Source: Takakia lepidozioides (lineage: Eukaryota > Streptophyta > Takakiopsida > Takakiales > Takakiaceae). From it: a stretch of DNA of 64,000 nucleotides. The translations under genes and the position numbers were made by a program. Location: the NCBI GenBank assembly GCA_030704615.1, contig CM060732.1, positions 65,577,053-65,641,052 of the forward strand. The letters run 5' to 3'. Under the pieces are notes generated by a model, which saw only the letters and a program-made list of their open reading frames with translations, did not search any database and was not told where the DNA came from. Of this stretch, positions 1-11,933 are shown in pieces (the first letter of the stretch is position 1; each line of letters begins with the position of its first letter).

Positions 1-3000
1 GTCCCGCAATCTGTTTGTTGACTTCATAAGCGCCTGCCCCACCAACAACTCATGCTTAACTTTCCAACTTGACAGCCCTAAAAGAGTTCAAGCCACTAAA
101 ACCTACTGTTTTATAGAGGGCTAAAAACCTACACGGGTGATCGGAACGGATCTACATCACAATAACCTGCCCACAATCAATCATACACTTGTCAATGTAA
201 GAAAAAAGATTGACTCCTGCTGAAGCAAGCGTAAATTATTGTGTCAATTACACCGATCGACTACAGCATTCCGTTTGGACCTTCTAACAGCCGTAACCGC
301 GGCAACTCAATTGCCCAAACCACCCCCAAGGACTCAAATGTCCCCAGGTACGCACACATTAGTTGACCAGTTGACCAGGGCCCCCATTTTATAGCTGGGT
401 TAGCAATGTCCTTGCAACTAAACTTGGAACCTAACCCACACCAGCTTTGCACGTGTTGCCCCTCCATCCAGCATACCTTGTTGTTCCGGGTTACACCAAA
501 CGCTGTGGCCTGATAACGTATAGCATCTCCACCTGCCATCGCCTCCAACTGGTCTTCAGTCACATTCTCGGTATATTCCACACTCGCCATCTGCTGCATC
601 AATTCCTGCACAGCAATTTTCAGAGTCAGCGTTGATAAAAGAGAGAGACAAAAATTTTCGGAGGCCAAGTCTTCCGACAAGGTGTGAAGACCAGAAGTGC
701 TTCCCTGCTCACCTCAAGAGGCACTTCGTCTCGGCAACCATTTGAGACACTGTACTAGGAATCACATTCTTTTGGTCCATACAATGCATCGTGTTCATGC
801 CATGCACTACCGTCTTCTGGAGCTGATTCACCAATTGGCAACAATTCAAGCTTAAGATCCAAGTGTAAGTCCTCTAAGACATAATACTGAATTGAGTCAA
901 ATTACCTGAAGCAGAATAAGCTCAATCCCTTCCCCCTTCTTCAGTTGGTTGACAAGGTACTGAAAAAGCCCCCGCAGCTCCATTGATGGATACTTCTTGC
1001 ATCTGCAGTAGGAACCCTACCTTGAGCACAGGTCCTCTAGCTTAGAAACCATGCTCGAAGTAGCCGTCTTATCTTATAGGTTGCAGTAGATTAAACTGAT
1101 ATATATAACTTCCGAGAGAGGAAACCTGTCCTTTGAAGGACCAAATTGCAGGTGCTATTGCAGAAGTAATCGCATCCAAAAATTGTGGAAATCCATGCTG
1201 AGCTGTAGAGATTGTAAAGGCTGCTGAAGGAGCGTAAAAACCTTCATGGAAGCCACTGCAAGAGCATAAGCAGGAGACCCCACAGAGAAGAAAGAAAATA
1301 AATACAAAAGAAGGAGAGAAGCGGAACATACAGATGGCCCCAAAAAGAGGCAAGTGACTGCAACCAATCAGACACATTAAGGCCATCGTCTTTCAGCTTT
1401 TCACGGCCACTCTGTGCCAGTCGCTCTATGACAACATATTCGAGGACATCATACTCCAGCTGCAGCAGAAGCAGAAAACAGTCCATGTCAGTTCCAAACA
1501 GTCAACTTAAATTTACAGCTCAGCTCACTCCCTGATTGCATGTAGTTGTCCAGTCTACCTCTGAAATCAGCCGCAACTACTCCTGCCTGTTCAGGGACAG
1601 CCAAACCCTCATTCAGGTCTTTCATTATGAGAATCAGAGAAGCCTGATGCTCTCTTGATGTTGGATCATAGTTTTCGGGCTGCTTGTTGAGAGTGCCAAT
1701 TTCTTATTTACTCCTTTCTTCGGTGCCATAAGCTCTTCGAGCTTCCCCTGGACGTTATCAATTGTTTTCTCTTTCTTACCTCACTCAAACAAAGAGACTT
1801 ACTTGTGTAAGATATTTGAAAGCGTCAACAACCGGCGCAATCATGTCCTTGTATGCCTCTATCTGCAACCATTGCCAGCAATCACTCAATGGATATCCAC
1901 AAAAGTAAATAAACAACCAGATATTGCCTGCATGTCAATCCTTATACAAGGTATAAAGGAATAAACGAGGTAGTATCCAAGACAACGAGGTACCATACCT
2001 GGTGAACAATTGTCCGGAGAACTGTCATCGGGTTGGCATGTGCTATTTTAGCAACCATACGACCTAACTGCTTGAGATTCTCCTTGGCTAGCCTCTTCAG
2101 AATGCGTCGCGTGTCAAGCTGCTCCATTAACCACCCCACATAAGTTTTACACATCTATGAAAATGTCAGCTCTCCAAGACCAAAAAAAAGATACACAAAT
2201 ATGGACTTCTTTGCGAGGACATAACGGCAAAGACAAGAGAAAACAGGATATTTGCTATGGAAGAAAGCATTTCACGTCATGAACTTGACGGAGATTACCC
2301 GAGCCGTTTGGCGGGCTGCCAGGACCATGGGAATGTGCTCATCTTCTTTATCCCACTCCCCATACAGTCGATATCTCACCTGCACTCCCCCATTCCCACC
2401 AATGAATGTATCCTTCAAGGTTGTCCAAAGACACAACTGTGTAACCATATCCGAACTCAACAAATCAGCAAACAAGAGAACATAGGAATCGCTAGTAATC
2501 GCCAGTCAGCCATCGGCTCATAACAACAGGCAAGCCTTTTTAAGTCGACAAGCTGTTCATGGAATGTAATCTGAGAAACAGAAAACCCCACCTCATAGGG
2601 TAGAAGACTCATAACTTCCCAGATTTCAAGCCCAACAGCTGGATTGGCTGGCAAAAGCTGCAATGAAGGAAGAAGACAAGCACCCAGCGCCTCCTCCAAG
2701 CGCAATCGAGCCTCTTTCAGAGCCTGACGTCCGTCTCTTTTCTCAATTTCTCCATTGTCTTGAGCACCCACAACTTGGGTTGGATGCAACGCTGACGAAG
2801 AAGCTGCTGAATAATACCCTCGTAATACGCGGCAAACCTGAAACCGTACATACCCATACATTCTTTGATATAAGGAAAAGGTCTAATAATCTTTCAATGT
2901 ACCAACTGATATAATGAGAGTCTGTCTGGCTGTATCTGGCTTCCTGTTTCTGTCTCACTTACTTTTTGAAGGAGAAGTACATCGCGGTGGAGATAAGGCC

Positions 3001-6000
3001 CGATACATGACAGCATTTGAAACAAGTCCCTTGGAAGTTCTGGCAAGCTGGCCGGTGTCATTTCAACATCCCCACCATTTGGCACTCCCAATTTGGACAA
3101 ATATACAGGTCTCACATATCCATAGTATGGGGCAATAGCCTTTTCAATTGCTCTGCTTGCACATTCCACCACAAAACTGTTAATATAGCAAATATGTGAG
3201 GACGACACACAGAGTACAAATATGTTTCCAGACAAGACATCTGCTGAAAAGCAATGACAGCAATATGCTACTCGAAGTTACAATTTTACGAGCTTACATA
3301 CCTGCATAGCCCGTTGCAAATCTGGTCAAGAGCAACCGGATGCAAAGGAGCCAGACGCTCAAACAGAACATGTGCATGAGGCCTGCACCAATAATCCAAC
3401 TTCACATCTGACTGGAACAAAATAGCATCACGACAAACTATGTAACCAGCTGTATTGCATGGCCAGCATCCACAACGGAAGTCCTGAGGCTGTACAGTAA
3501 CTGCAGCTATTTGAAGCCAATTCATACTTTCTGGGAACTTCAACCCCCATCACAACCTACCTCATTGTTCAGAAAGGACGTCATTTGGAGACACCTCAAG
3601 ACCTAACTGGCATATTTACAGTCAAACAAGCAACATACTCACCAGTCGTCTACAGAGAGGAAGCCAATAAGAAGCCCCAGCTTTTGGTTAGTCAAAAGCT
3701 CATTTGCCCGCTCTGCCACTGCCTCACTCTCCATGTCCAATGGCGCATACAAATCAATTGTGACCTCCCCAGGTTTCTCATCTTCCATAAGATCTTTTCC
3801 TATAGCTGCCAAGTTGATCTTCCCTATCCTGTTAGCCTGCAAACCAAGGAGATATAGGCATCCACTGTATCTCAGTGATGGAAATGGGAGCAAGCAGGAT
3901 GAAAGACATGAGCCATATGTATTTATCTCTTGTTCTAAATGGTTGGGAAAATCCCAAAGTCAAGACATCGCCAACTATTAGAGACTGCTGTAGCACGGCG
4001 TATTAATGCTGGGACAAAATGATTTCTTTGCTTTAAAAAGCATCTTTAGATGTACACCAAGCCGGTTCAAGGATTTGACTTCAAGAGTGGACATTTAGGT
4101 GCAAACTGACGTATTATTCATATATATAAAAGACTCATGTGTCAGGTGGTCATGATGTTTTACGTCACTAAGGCCGCCCATGCAGAGAATCAATGACAAA
4201 GGAGTCTGGAGAACATATACCTCATCCATGCGTTTTTTTGAAACTTCTTCATATTGCTCAAACGCCTCTCCATCCTTTGGCAACAAATGTGCGTATCTAT
4301 TTCCAAGCAAACCAACACAAGACATCCAAACATGGCCACAACATCTTGATGTATAACCAACCAAGTAAGGAGTAGAAGAGAATGTACTCATAGGACGTAG
4401 GAGTAGAAGAAGAGAGAGAGAGAGATCACATTACTTCCAGGCCTTGTCACATAACCCCAACCCACAGGCCCCAGAGAACTGCAGATATCCCCACAAAAAC
4501 GAAAAGTGTCTATGAAACAATCTACATTGTGTTCCAGCACAGCACTGAATTAAACGCTACAGCATTACATGTACAATCAGAGTAAACTTACTGCCTCATG
4601 GTGGCTTAGGCTTCGCAGCAGTGACTGTGAGGTCCTCCCTTTGCAGTTCCAAGGAGAAACACCGCAGCCACCATTGGTCCAAAATCAGTCCCTACTAATG
4701 GGCTAGGTGATGTACATCTATACTAGCTTTGCAAGTCGAGATTACGAATGTGATCAATAAACAACCACTCCTTTAAAATACTTCCACTGGCAACAAACGT
4801 GGCTACCAAGCAGAGGGGCAGCAGGTGACGTACATGCTATCTAGGTCTATGCAGTCTGCTTTGATCAATGCAGCTGCTAATCTGTACAAAAAACTAGGCA
4901 CTGGATCTTCGACGTCAGGTCGCTGGTAATATTGAAACTTGAAGCCAAGAATATGTGATGTGTGCGACTGTCACAGGCCACCAACACAGCCCACTCATGC
5001 AGTTAGACACAACAACAGTGGTCTGCGTATAGACCCCACAGGAGAAACTATGGCCTTCTCAAAACTGACATGGTAATTTAGGACACCCCAGTAACCATCA
5101 TTGAAAACAACACACTCAATAAGCCAAGACTGAGCCTATCAACTGCCACATTTATTATTCATAGTCTGTAACCCCTGAAAGTTTTCACAGATGTCTGATT
5201 TCTCAATGCCTACCTGATTCCCAAAGTTACACCCTCAGGCATACCCACCAAGTCCCAGTGTTGACACTCAAAAGAGGAATGCACCTTACCCCTTAACTTC
5301 CCACCATTTCTGGGGGAAAAACCAAATCATACGGTCTGCCTCAGTTCTTTGGTCCTCAAAGTTAATCAATGAAAGCTTACTAGCACCATTCAGGAAAACC
5401 TAAACTTACTGAATTTGACCACTATATAATTGGGCTGACTGACAAGGAGGTCAAACACAATTAAGAATGTACCTTGGGAAACAAAGGTATAAGCTCCAAA
5501 AATGTGTTGTTGTCCGGTTGCAACTCAAAACACTCCAACACCTGCCCCAAACGATCAATGGCACTTCACCTTAGCATGTGTTGACTCTTCCAACAGAGCA
5601 TTCTTGGGCTAAACCCTATGCCAAAAATAGAGGAAACTGACAAGAATGGTGGCATGAGGCACGAAAGATGCACTTAAGACTAATATGAAGAGAAGTTAAG
5701 CATCACTTACAATGTCAAATACACGATTGGGGTCAAGATCAAAGTGACCAATCAAAGACTGCAAAGTGAACAAGTACTTGGTTAGACACAGAATGACACT
5801 CCGCTGTCGACAGACAGTAACATCTGTTCCAATCTAAAAGCCCACTTTCTCAATCTGGAATGAGAAAGACATTATCTACTTGGCAAGCCACAACTACCTA
5901 TTCTGAGTTTTAGAGATTTCCGGTCCCACTATATGCCTTAGGCATTCATCTTTGAACACCACAAGTGACTGGCATACCTTCATAAGGCACTTCGTCAGCG

Positions 6001-9000
6001 TTTGGTATCTTCTTAAGGGGAATCTTTGGTTGTTTGTCCATAGGCTCCCCACAAGCGATATACTCTGTCTACGCCTCTTCAACTCCCTAAAGAGTCTTTC
6101 CACACTGGGCAGAAGTTACAACTATGAGTATCCTGCCTACCTTGTACAGGTCGAGAATTAAAGAACCCATGTGCACAATGTGAGGGCATGACGGGGAAGG
6201 ACAGTCTACATTCTTCTGACATCCTGCAGCTGGTACTCATCCACATGAGAGCCCCTCTCAAAGGCTACAGAAAGCAAGTCTCTGAGGTAATTATCTCTCT
6301 AGCAACAATCATGAACCAACCCTGACATCCAATTAATTCTAAGCATCTTTGATAAAAATAAACAAACCTTGATGGTGCTGATCACTGTAGGGGCCGTCTG
6401 CTCTGTCAAACCATCAGGGCCTCGTTGGCTTAGTAGCGTCAACTGCAGAAAACCAGGAGAAAATAAAATTCTGAATAAACTTTGCTCTCAACACTCAGAA
6501 TGTCTTCATCAACAAAATGCATGGTGATTATGAGCTAGAAATTTCAAAAATAAGAACACAACGTTGCTAAAAGCTAATGACTCCTTTCAAACTCAAGATG
6601 ATCTTATAAACAATCAAGAGGTGTAAGTGCCTGTAGATTCTAGGCGCCCCTCCAGCAGTACAAGCAAGATTCAACCTCTGAAGGCACATTAGACATTGAG
6701 TTCTCAGCTACTCCCATAAATGCACAGAAGGCCAGTCTCTGGATGCCAATCCCATCTGGTCAAGGCCGAGGTAGCCAGTTCATGAAGTTTGTTCCAAGTG
6801 TCCTTTCCCCTCCAAAACCAAAACAGGCAATAACTACAGAATGTACTCATAAGACGTTGTTTGCCGTAGACTTGTGGCCATAGACCCTGCGCCCAGTCTG
6901 TGTGGAACAAGAGGGAACAGACACTACCTTTGTGAGGGGCTCACTCCAGTAGTGGGACTTACCAAAATAACTACAGAGTGAACGTACCCATAAGACATTG
7001 TTTGCTGTAGCCTTGTGGTCATAGACCCCGCACCCAGTTTGGGCGGAACAAGAGAGAACAGACACTACCTTTATGAGGGGCTCCCTCCAGTAGGGTCAGT
7101 TCTTCCTGCCTAATATTCAGGTAAAAATCTCCTCTACCTTCTCCCACCAGGACGTAGGCTGCATAATAGGACAGTTTTGCTTCCAAGAAATAGAGTAGAT
7201 CATCTTAGGGTATCTGGTATTAGGCGTGCAATTCAACTGACCAGCATCTGACGACCTCATCACGTCGAGAGCTCAAGGGTGGTTCGCCAAACTCACCCAG
7301 AACAGCCATGTTAGCTGTTCTAGAGCACAAGAGAGAGACAGAGAGACAGAGAATGTGGGCGGGTGGGTGGGTGTTGTGTGTATACCAGTTTTGCATAGCC
7401 CTCACTCTCCTCCCGTAAAAGGTTGAACTTTGTTTGCTGATATAGAAGCCTCGTATTTACTCGAACCTGTGATCCCAACTTCCCAAACTCACCTCAACTC
7501 TCTGTTCCACATCCCAGACTCTACTACTAGATGTTGGAAATTTATTTTATGCACATATCCAGCTGCACAAGAATCACCAAACAAACCAGCTCACTCACTA
7601 ACTGAATTTCCAGATTAGGCACACAGAGGTGATAGAACCAGGAAAAGACCCTGTCTACCTGTAGCGACAAAATTCTAAGTGTGTTGAAGGTGCCCTGCAT
7701 TCTCTATCCCCTTAGGATAACAAGGTAGAAAAGCTGGGAGGGCTATCTAACACACAAAACACCATGAATCAATCTTCTCCCTGCCTACAACACTTCAAAT
7801 CCACTTAAGAACGGCAGAAGGAAAAGCAGCATACCTCTTTAGATTTCAAATCAGGAGCTTTGATCTTGATCATTTCAGCCTCCCACAAAAACTCTGCCTG
7901 TTATCATGCCAAAAAAAAGCAACACCAATACAACTGTTCAGGTCTGATGGGCAAAAGATGAAACCTTGAATTCTAACCCAAATACAGCTAGCAATCAGAT
8001 AACAACTTACTCTGGCATTCCATACAGACTTTCCTTGCACAGGTCGGTACCTTCACATTTCTTAGACCAGAAAATGTTGACAACGTGAGTCACAACTCTA
8101 GCTTAATTGCCTTCATGTCTATCTAGAACACCTACACATTCCTAAAACCATTGCTCTGCTATCATCATTCCATGGCAGGGCCTCTGCAAGACTATGGGGT
8201 CAATCAGATCCACCCTCATCTTTCTCGCTTCCCAACTATTACAAACCAGAATCAGCTACCGAAGTTTCAAGCTCCCTGCTTTAGTCTTGCTAACTTGGTC
8301 GATTTCGTCTCTGCATGCATAAGCTTCTCTGTCAGGCTGTCATGTCTCTACAGTCCCAAAACAGGACAGAGGGAAGGAGTGGCAAAACCAGATTTCCATG
8401 ATAGTTTATTACCTCGCAGCGTTCCTGCAGCAACTTGACAGGCACCAAGCCTGAATCCACCAGCCATTTTGCCTGTCCAGCAATAACAATCACACTTAGC
8501 TGCAAGGCCAGGACAAAGTGAAGGCCAAATAAATGGTATGATCTGATGACACGCAAACGACCAACTTCGAAACCCACACACTCACAGATTGAAGATAGTT
8601 CACCTGCTTGCCAACTGCCAATGGATCCACACAGACGACCTCAGACAGCTTAAGAATTTAGTACATGCTAATCACCAATCAGTTCTTTGGACATCCTTGC
8701 AACAACTTCTCATTGACGAACCAGAGAATTGTCACAGCTTTGAGTGTAAGCTATTGAACAATCCAGTCTCCAGATTTTCAGGCTTGCTCCAAATGGATAG
8801 TGTACAATAAGCTATATCATCCCTCAATCCAGTCTCCAGATTTTCAGGCTTGTTCCAAATGGATAGTGTACATTAAGCTATATCATCCCTCATAATTATT
8901 TCATTGAAATCCACAAGAGATCAAAACACTGCAGATATGAACGGCCTCGGTTCTCGCAGCCCATCAAACTTGTTGCCTAAGCATGCATTGAACAATACTG

Positions 9001-9426
9001 GACCAGCTTCCACCTCAGAAATCAAGAAAACTGAAGAAGAGCTCTCCACTTACAGCTTCTATCAAACGACTCCGAAATTCACCAGGCACAGTGAGCTGCA
9101 AAAGATGACAAATACAGCCTTAGTTACTACCAAACATTCTGGTAACAACAATCACCACCTTGAAAATGTCAAACTGCTGGCGAACAAAGCCTTAAGACAT
9201 AGTTTTCACTGTCTGCTATCTGCCAAAGAGAATGCCATTCGTTTGGGGGGGGGATTCCAGTCAAGACTAGCGCCGTTACCACAAACCATCTACTGCCTCA
9301 CATATAATATTAAGACCTCACGAGACACACTAGAATCAGGCAACCCTCGAAGGCATATTTAGACGCTGTAAGTCTCTCTCTCTCTCTCTCTAATGGCCAC
9401 AAGGCTTCGGCAAACAACGTCTTATG

Positions 9427-9460
<34 letters not shown>

Positions 9461-9953
9461 ATTCATGTGGCATAGCAGCATTTGAGTGTCTGCTAGGGCC
9501 AAATTTACGACAGCGACTCTGCAAGACCTAATGTATCAACAGGAAATTAGAGAGGGGCCAAAGGAGGGTGTGGCCTACTTCTTGCCCCAAATGAGCAACA
9601 GCATCTGCAAGGAGAGATGCTGTTTCCTCCTTGGAAGAGGGCTCGGCCAGATTCACAGCATCTAGTGCAACCCGGCATTTTGTGAAGGGTAGCTCTCCCC
9701 GTACCTGCACAGTAGAGTGATGTAATTGCAGCCTACATTTTTGGATAGTGCAACTTCCAGACAAAACACTCCCCATCCCACACCCCCAACCGAAACAAAA
9801 ACTCAAAAGCTTACGCACCACTGTCTGGCAAAGCTCAAAGACAAATCGCGCAGGCACCACATCCACAAGAATCTTGCGGGCACTGTTAGTTGCCCTCCAC
9901 TCCCGCACGCACTCCTCCGTGACATACCTGCATTGCACTGCAGAGAGAGCCAT
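1..9953 (-). CDS. THO2: THO complex subunit 2 (THO2/THOC2), N-terminal part, 22 exons, continues off the left edge
   Basis: THO2 is the large scaffold of the nuclear THO/TREX complex, which couples transcription to mRNP assembly and export and in plants also supports small-RNA production. Exons (5' to 3', descending): 9953-9819, 9704-9579, 9095-9054, 8472-8413, 7897-7835, 7466-7386, 6442-6368, 5758-5711, 5541-5473, 4967-4834, 4296-4221, 3836-3643, 3382-3302, 3152-2963, 2837-2592, 2379-2299, 2118-1999, 1862-1803, 1459-1332, 1002-906, 605-477, 33-1. Every junction has GT..AG and the phases join without a break, giving about 756 residues. Recognisable blocks include [10 protein letters not shown] near the start, [93 protein letters not shown] and QYTEN-like [17 protein letters not shown]. 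The start is the ATG before ALSAVQC, in ATGG context, matching the family N-terminus in length. The C-terminal half lies outside the window. No frame damage was seen. Confidence 0.95.
6840..7300 (-). mobile_element. LINE 3'-end fragments inside a THO2 intron
   Basis: The THO2 intron between exons 6 and 7 (7385-6443) holds two consecutive minus-oriented copies (about 6840-6965 and 6980-7095) of a sequence that also forms the 3' ends of the LINEs at 59.0, 60.9 and 62.2 kb. Shared landmarks are the terminal GTACTCATAAGAC (reverse complement of the LINE end), the CTTGTGGCCATAGAC stretch and CACTACCTTTG. A further piece around 7240-7320 encodes a peptide ([13 protein letters not shown]) that matches [13 protein letters not shown] in the LINE at 58.3 kb. 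The insertions leave the exon junctions intact, so they are intronic passengers. Confidence 0.7.
8759..8890. repeat. 66-bp tandem duplication
   Basis: Two copies of a 66-bp unit (8759-8824 and 8825-8890) beginning CAATCCAGTCTCCAG differ at only a few positions. It lies in the THO2 intron between exons 3 and 4 and looks like a recent local duplication. Confidence 0.85.
9376..9457. repeat. (TC)n microsatellites flanking a LINE 3' tail
   Basis: Two CT dinucleotide runs (about 9374-9392 and 9431-9458) flank a plus-oriented LINE 3' end (about 9393-9430: GGCCACAAGGCTTCGG through CGTCTTATGAATAC). This is in the THO2 intron between exons 2 and 3. Confidence 0.75.
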
Positions 9954-10170
9954 GATGTATGGCTCTCCCGGAGCAGGCTCTTCTTTCCCACACCTCTCTT
10001 CCAAAATTCTCCAGACAACCCTAACCCATCTTATGAGCCTGCAGCGCTGGTCAGTTAAACCGCAGATGGTTCTGAGTTCAAACTTCCCAGGGACTTGCAA
10101 TGAAGGAGGGATTTGTTTTCCTGCAGAAAAACTGACAGAACAATATTTTTGACCTAACTGTTATGAGAAT

Positions 10171-10200
10171 GTTCCCCCCCCCCCCCCCCCCCCCTCTCTC
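10171..10200. repeat. Poly-C tract followed by CT run
   Basis: A run of more than 20 cytosines followed by CTCTCTC lies about 220 bp upstream of the THO2 start codon. It could sit in the 5' flank or UTR. Homopolymer length is unreliable in assemblies. Confidence 0.8.
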
Positions 10201-10244
10201 TTAAGAACTGTTGGCTCCCAGTGGAATCTCTCTCCTCTGCCTTA

Positions 10245-10860
10245 TTATTATGGGGAAGACAATAGGAATAATGTAAGAACTTAATGGACGCGTGTGATCT
10301 GACAGTACTTTCGCCGGGTTCCGGCAACCTCGGCAACCTGGGCTCCTCCGGAGGGGCCCCTGTCAAATCCTCCCCACCCCGTATTACCTATCACTATTAT
10401 AAATACTTATGAATCCGAAGGGGGTTGCAAGCTGTTGTGGGTAGCGTGATGGTAAGGTGATCCGGGTTCAATTCTTGATGGTAGGCTCTGGCAGTGTAAC
10501 CCTGCTCCATGTAACCCTCCACTTGGTGTAACCCTCTGAAACCCCGATTTCTCATGTAACTCTGGTTGGTCCATTTTATACTTAACCATTTGGACTTCGT
10601 CCAATTTCGAGACCAAGTGTGGGTTACACCGATTGGAGTTACACTCCATTCTGTGTAGCCCCGAGTGGAGTTACACACCTCGTCGTGTAACCTGATGTAA
10701 CCCCGACTGGAGTTGACACTCTTTCAGTTCCATGTCACTCTCAAGAGAGGGTGGGGAAGATTTGACACGCCGGAAATCGGCATACCAACCTGTCAGAGGT
10801 TGCACATGTGCATTAAGTTCTTGCATTATTCCTATTATCTTCAGTTGATATATGAGGTCC
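10245..10860. mobile_element. Fold-back / MITE-like element with long terminal inverted repeats
   Basis: The left arm (about 10252-10382) and right arm (about 10741-10850) are inverted repeats. For example CAATAGGAATAATGTAAGAA at about 10260 is mirrored as TTCTTGCATTATTCCTATT at about 10820, and TGTCAAATCCTCCCCACCCC at about 10361 is mirrored as GGGTGGGGAAGATTTGACA at about 10750. The arms are imperfect, roughly 110-130 bp. The interior (10397-10740) has no coding signal but is full of TGTAACCC-type motifs in both orientations. Long arms without a transposase fit a non-autonomous Mutator-like or fold-back element. Target-site duplications could not be fixed by eye. Confidence 0.65.
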
Positions 10861-11933
10861 CAGACTTCCAAAAAATTGGTGATGGATATATTATTGATGG
10901 GAATGATACGTTAACCCTTAAAAGCCCACCATGCCCAAAACGGGCTTCAGGACCCATTTAAACGGAAATTGGGTTTTCAGATCTGCTTCAATTTTTATGA
11001 GATTAGAATCATAGAGTGGTCCCTTTCGTGCACCACTGCCAGGATTGGAGAATTGATTGCCTCAATTTCGAGTTAAAGCAAAATTGTCTCATCACGCAAG
11101 CAAGGGGGGTCAAGCTTTGATGAAGGTAATTCTATCTTTTTCATGTGTGTGTTAGTTAGGGGATCTGACCAGGTTTGACCCAGTAGTAGCACTCCATGTG
11201 TTGGCCAAATTGGATGGTTTTTGGCTTGTTGGATGAGGGATCCCAAGGGGATGACTGAGCCTCAATTGGAGTTGATCCCATCACTCAAATCTTTAAAAAA
11301 CTGCTAAAGGGTCCCACATTCAAGTGGTGTTTTGTGGATTTGGGGCTGATTGTCCTGGAAATTGGCTGGTGGGTGCAGGAGGAAGATATGCACATTGTGT
11401 GCCGTCAATTTCTTAAAAAAAACAATATTCTAAAAATTACATCATTTTCCCCCCCAACTGATGTTGGGTACTTATTTATTGGTTGCAAAGGTTTAGGAGC
11501 TGCACAGCTGCACTGCCACTCATAGTTTTGACCTACAACCACAAGAAATGCTAGACTTTTTCCCTACAAAGGATCTTTCTGTGCCCAGCTTTCTGGCCGT
11601 GCTTAATGCAATATTCACTATGTAACCGGGGATGGAATGTGCTACAGCAAGGACATTAACCAGCCACTAATGTTGGAGAAAGCGGGTCCGCAAAAGTCTC
11701 AAAATTTTTCCCTCATATGGGCGAATTAAGGTATTTGTCTGGCTAATCTACAGTCATGAGATAGGGCCATTGATCAGGTGGCAACAATTCCCAGTGTCAG
11801 CTGCATTAAATTCAATTAAACACCAGCTGCATCAAATGTGTATTCTCTACCTTCTACTGAGGTCCATCTACCACTGTTCACAAATTGCACAGGAAACCTC
11901 GTGCAATACCTAGTTTTGAATCCTGTTGCCCTC
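10861..11933. other. Intergenic, no feature recognised
   Basis: The stretch between the fold-back element and the carrier stop codon holds only short open frames without recognisable domains. It presumably contains the carrier 3' UTR at its right end and THO2 upstream sequence at its left. Confidence 0.6.

Noticed and set aside
10397-10740. Interstitial telomere-like repeats (TGTAACCC)
   Set aside because: Plant telomere units are TTTAGGG; the words here are irregular, occur in both orientations and sit between inverted arms, so they belong to the fold-back element.
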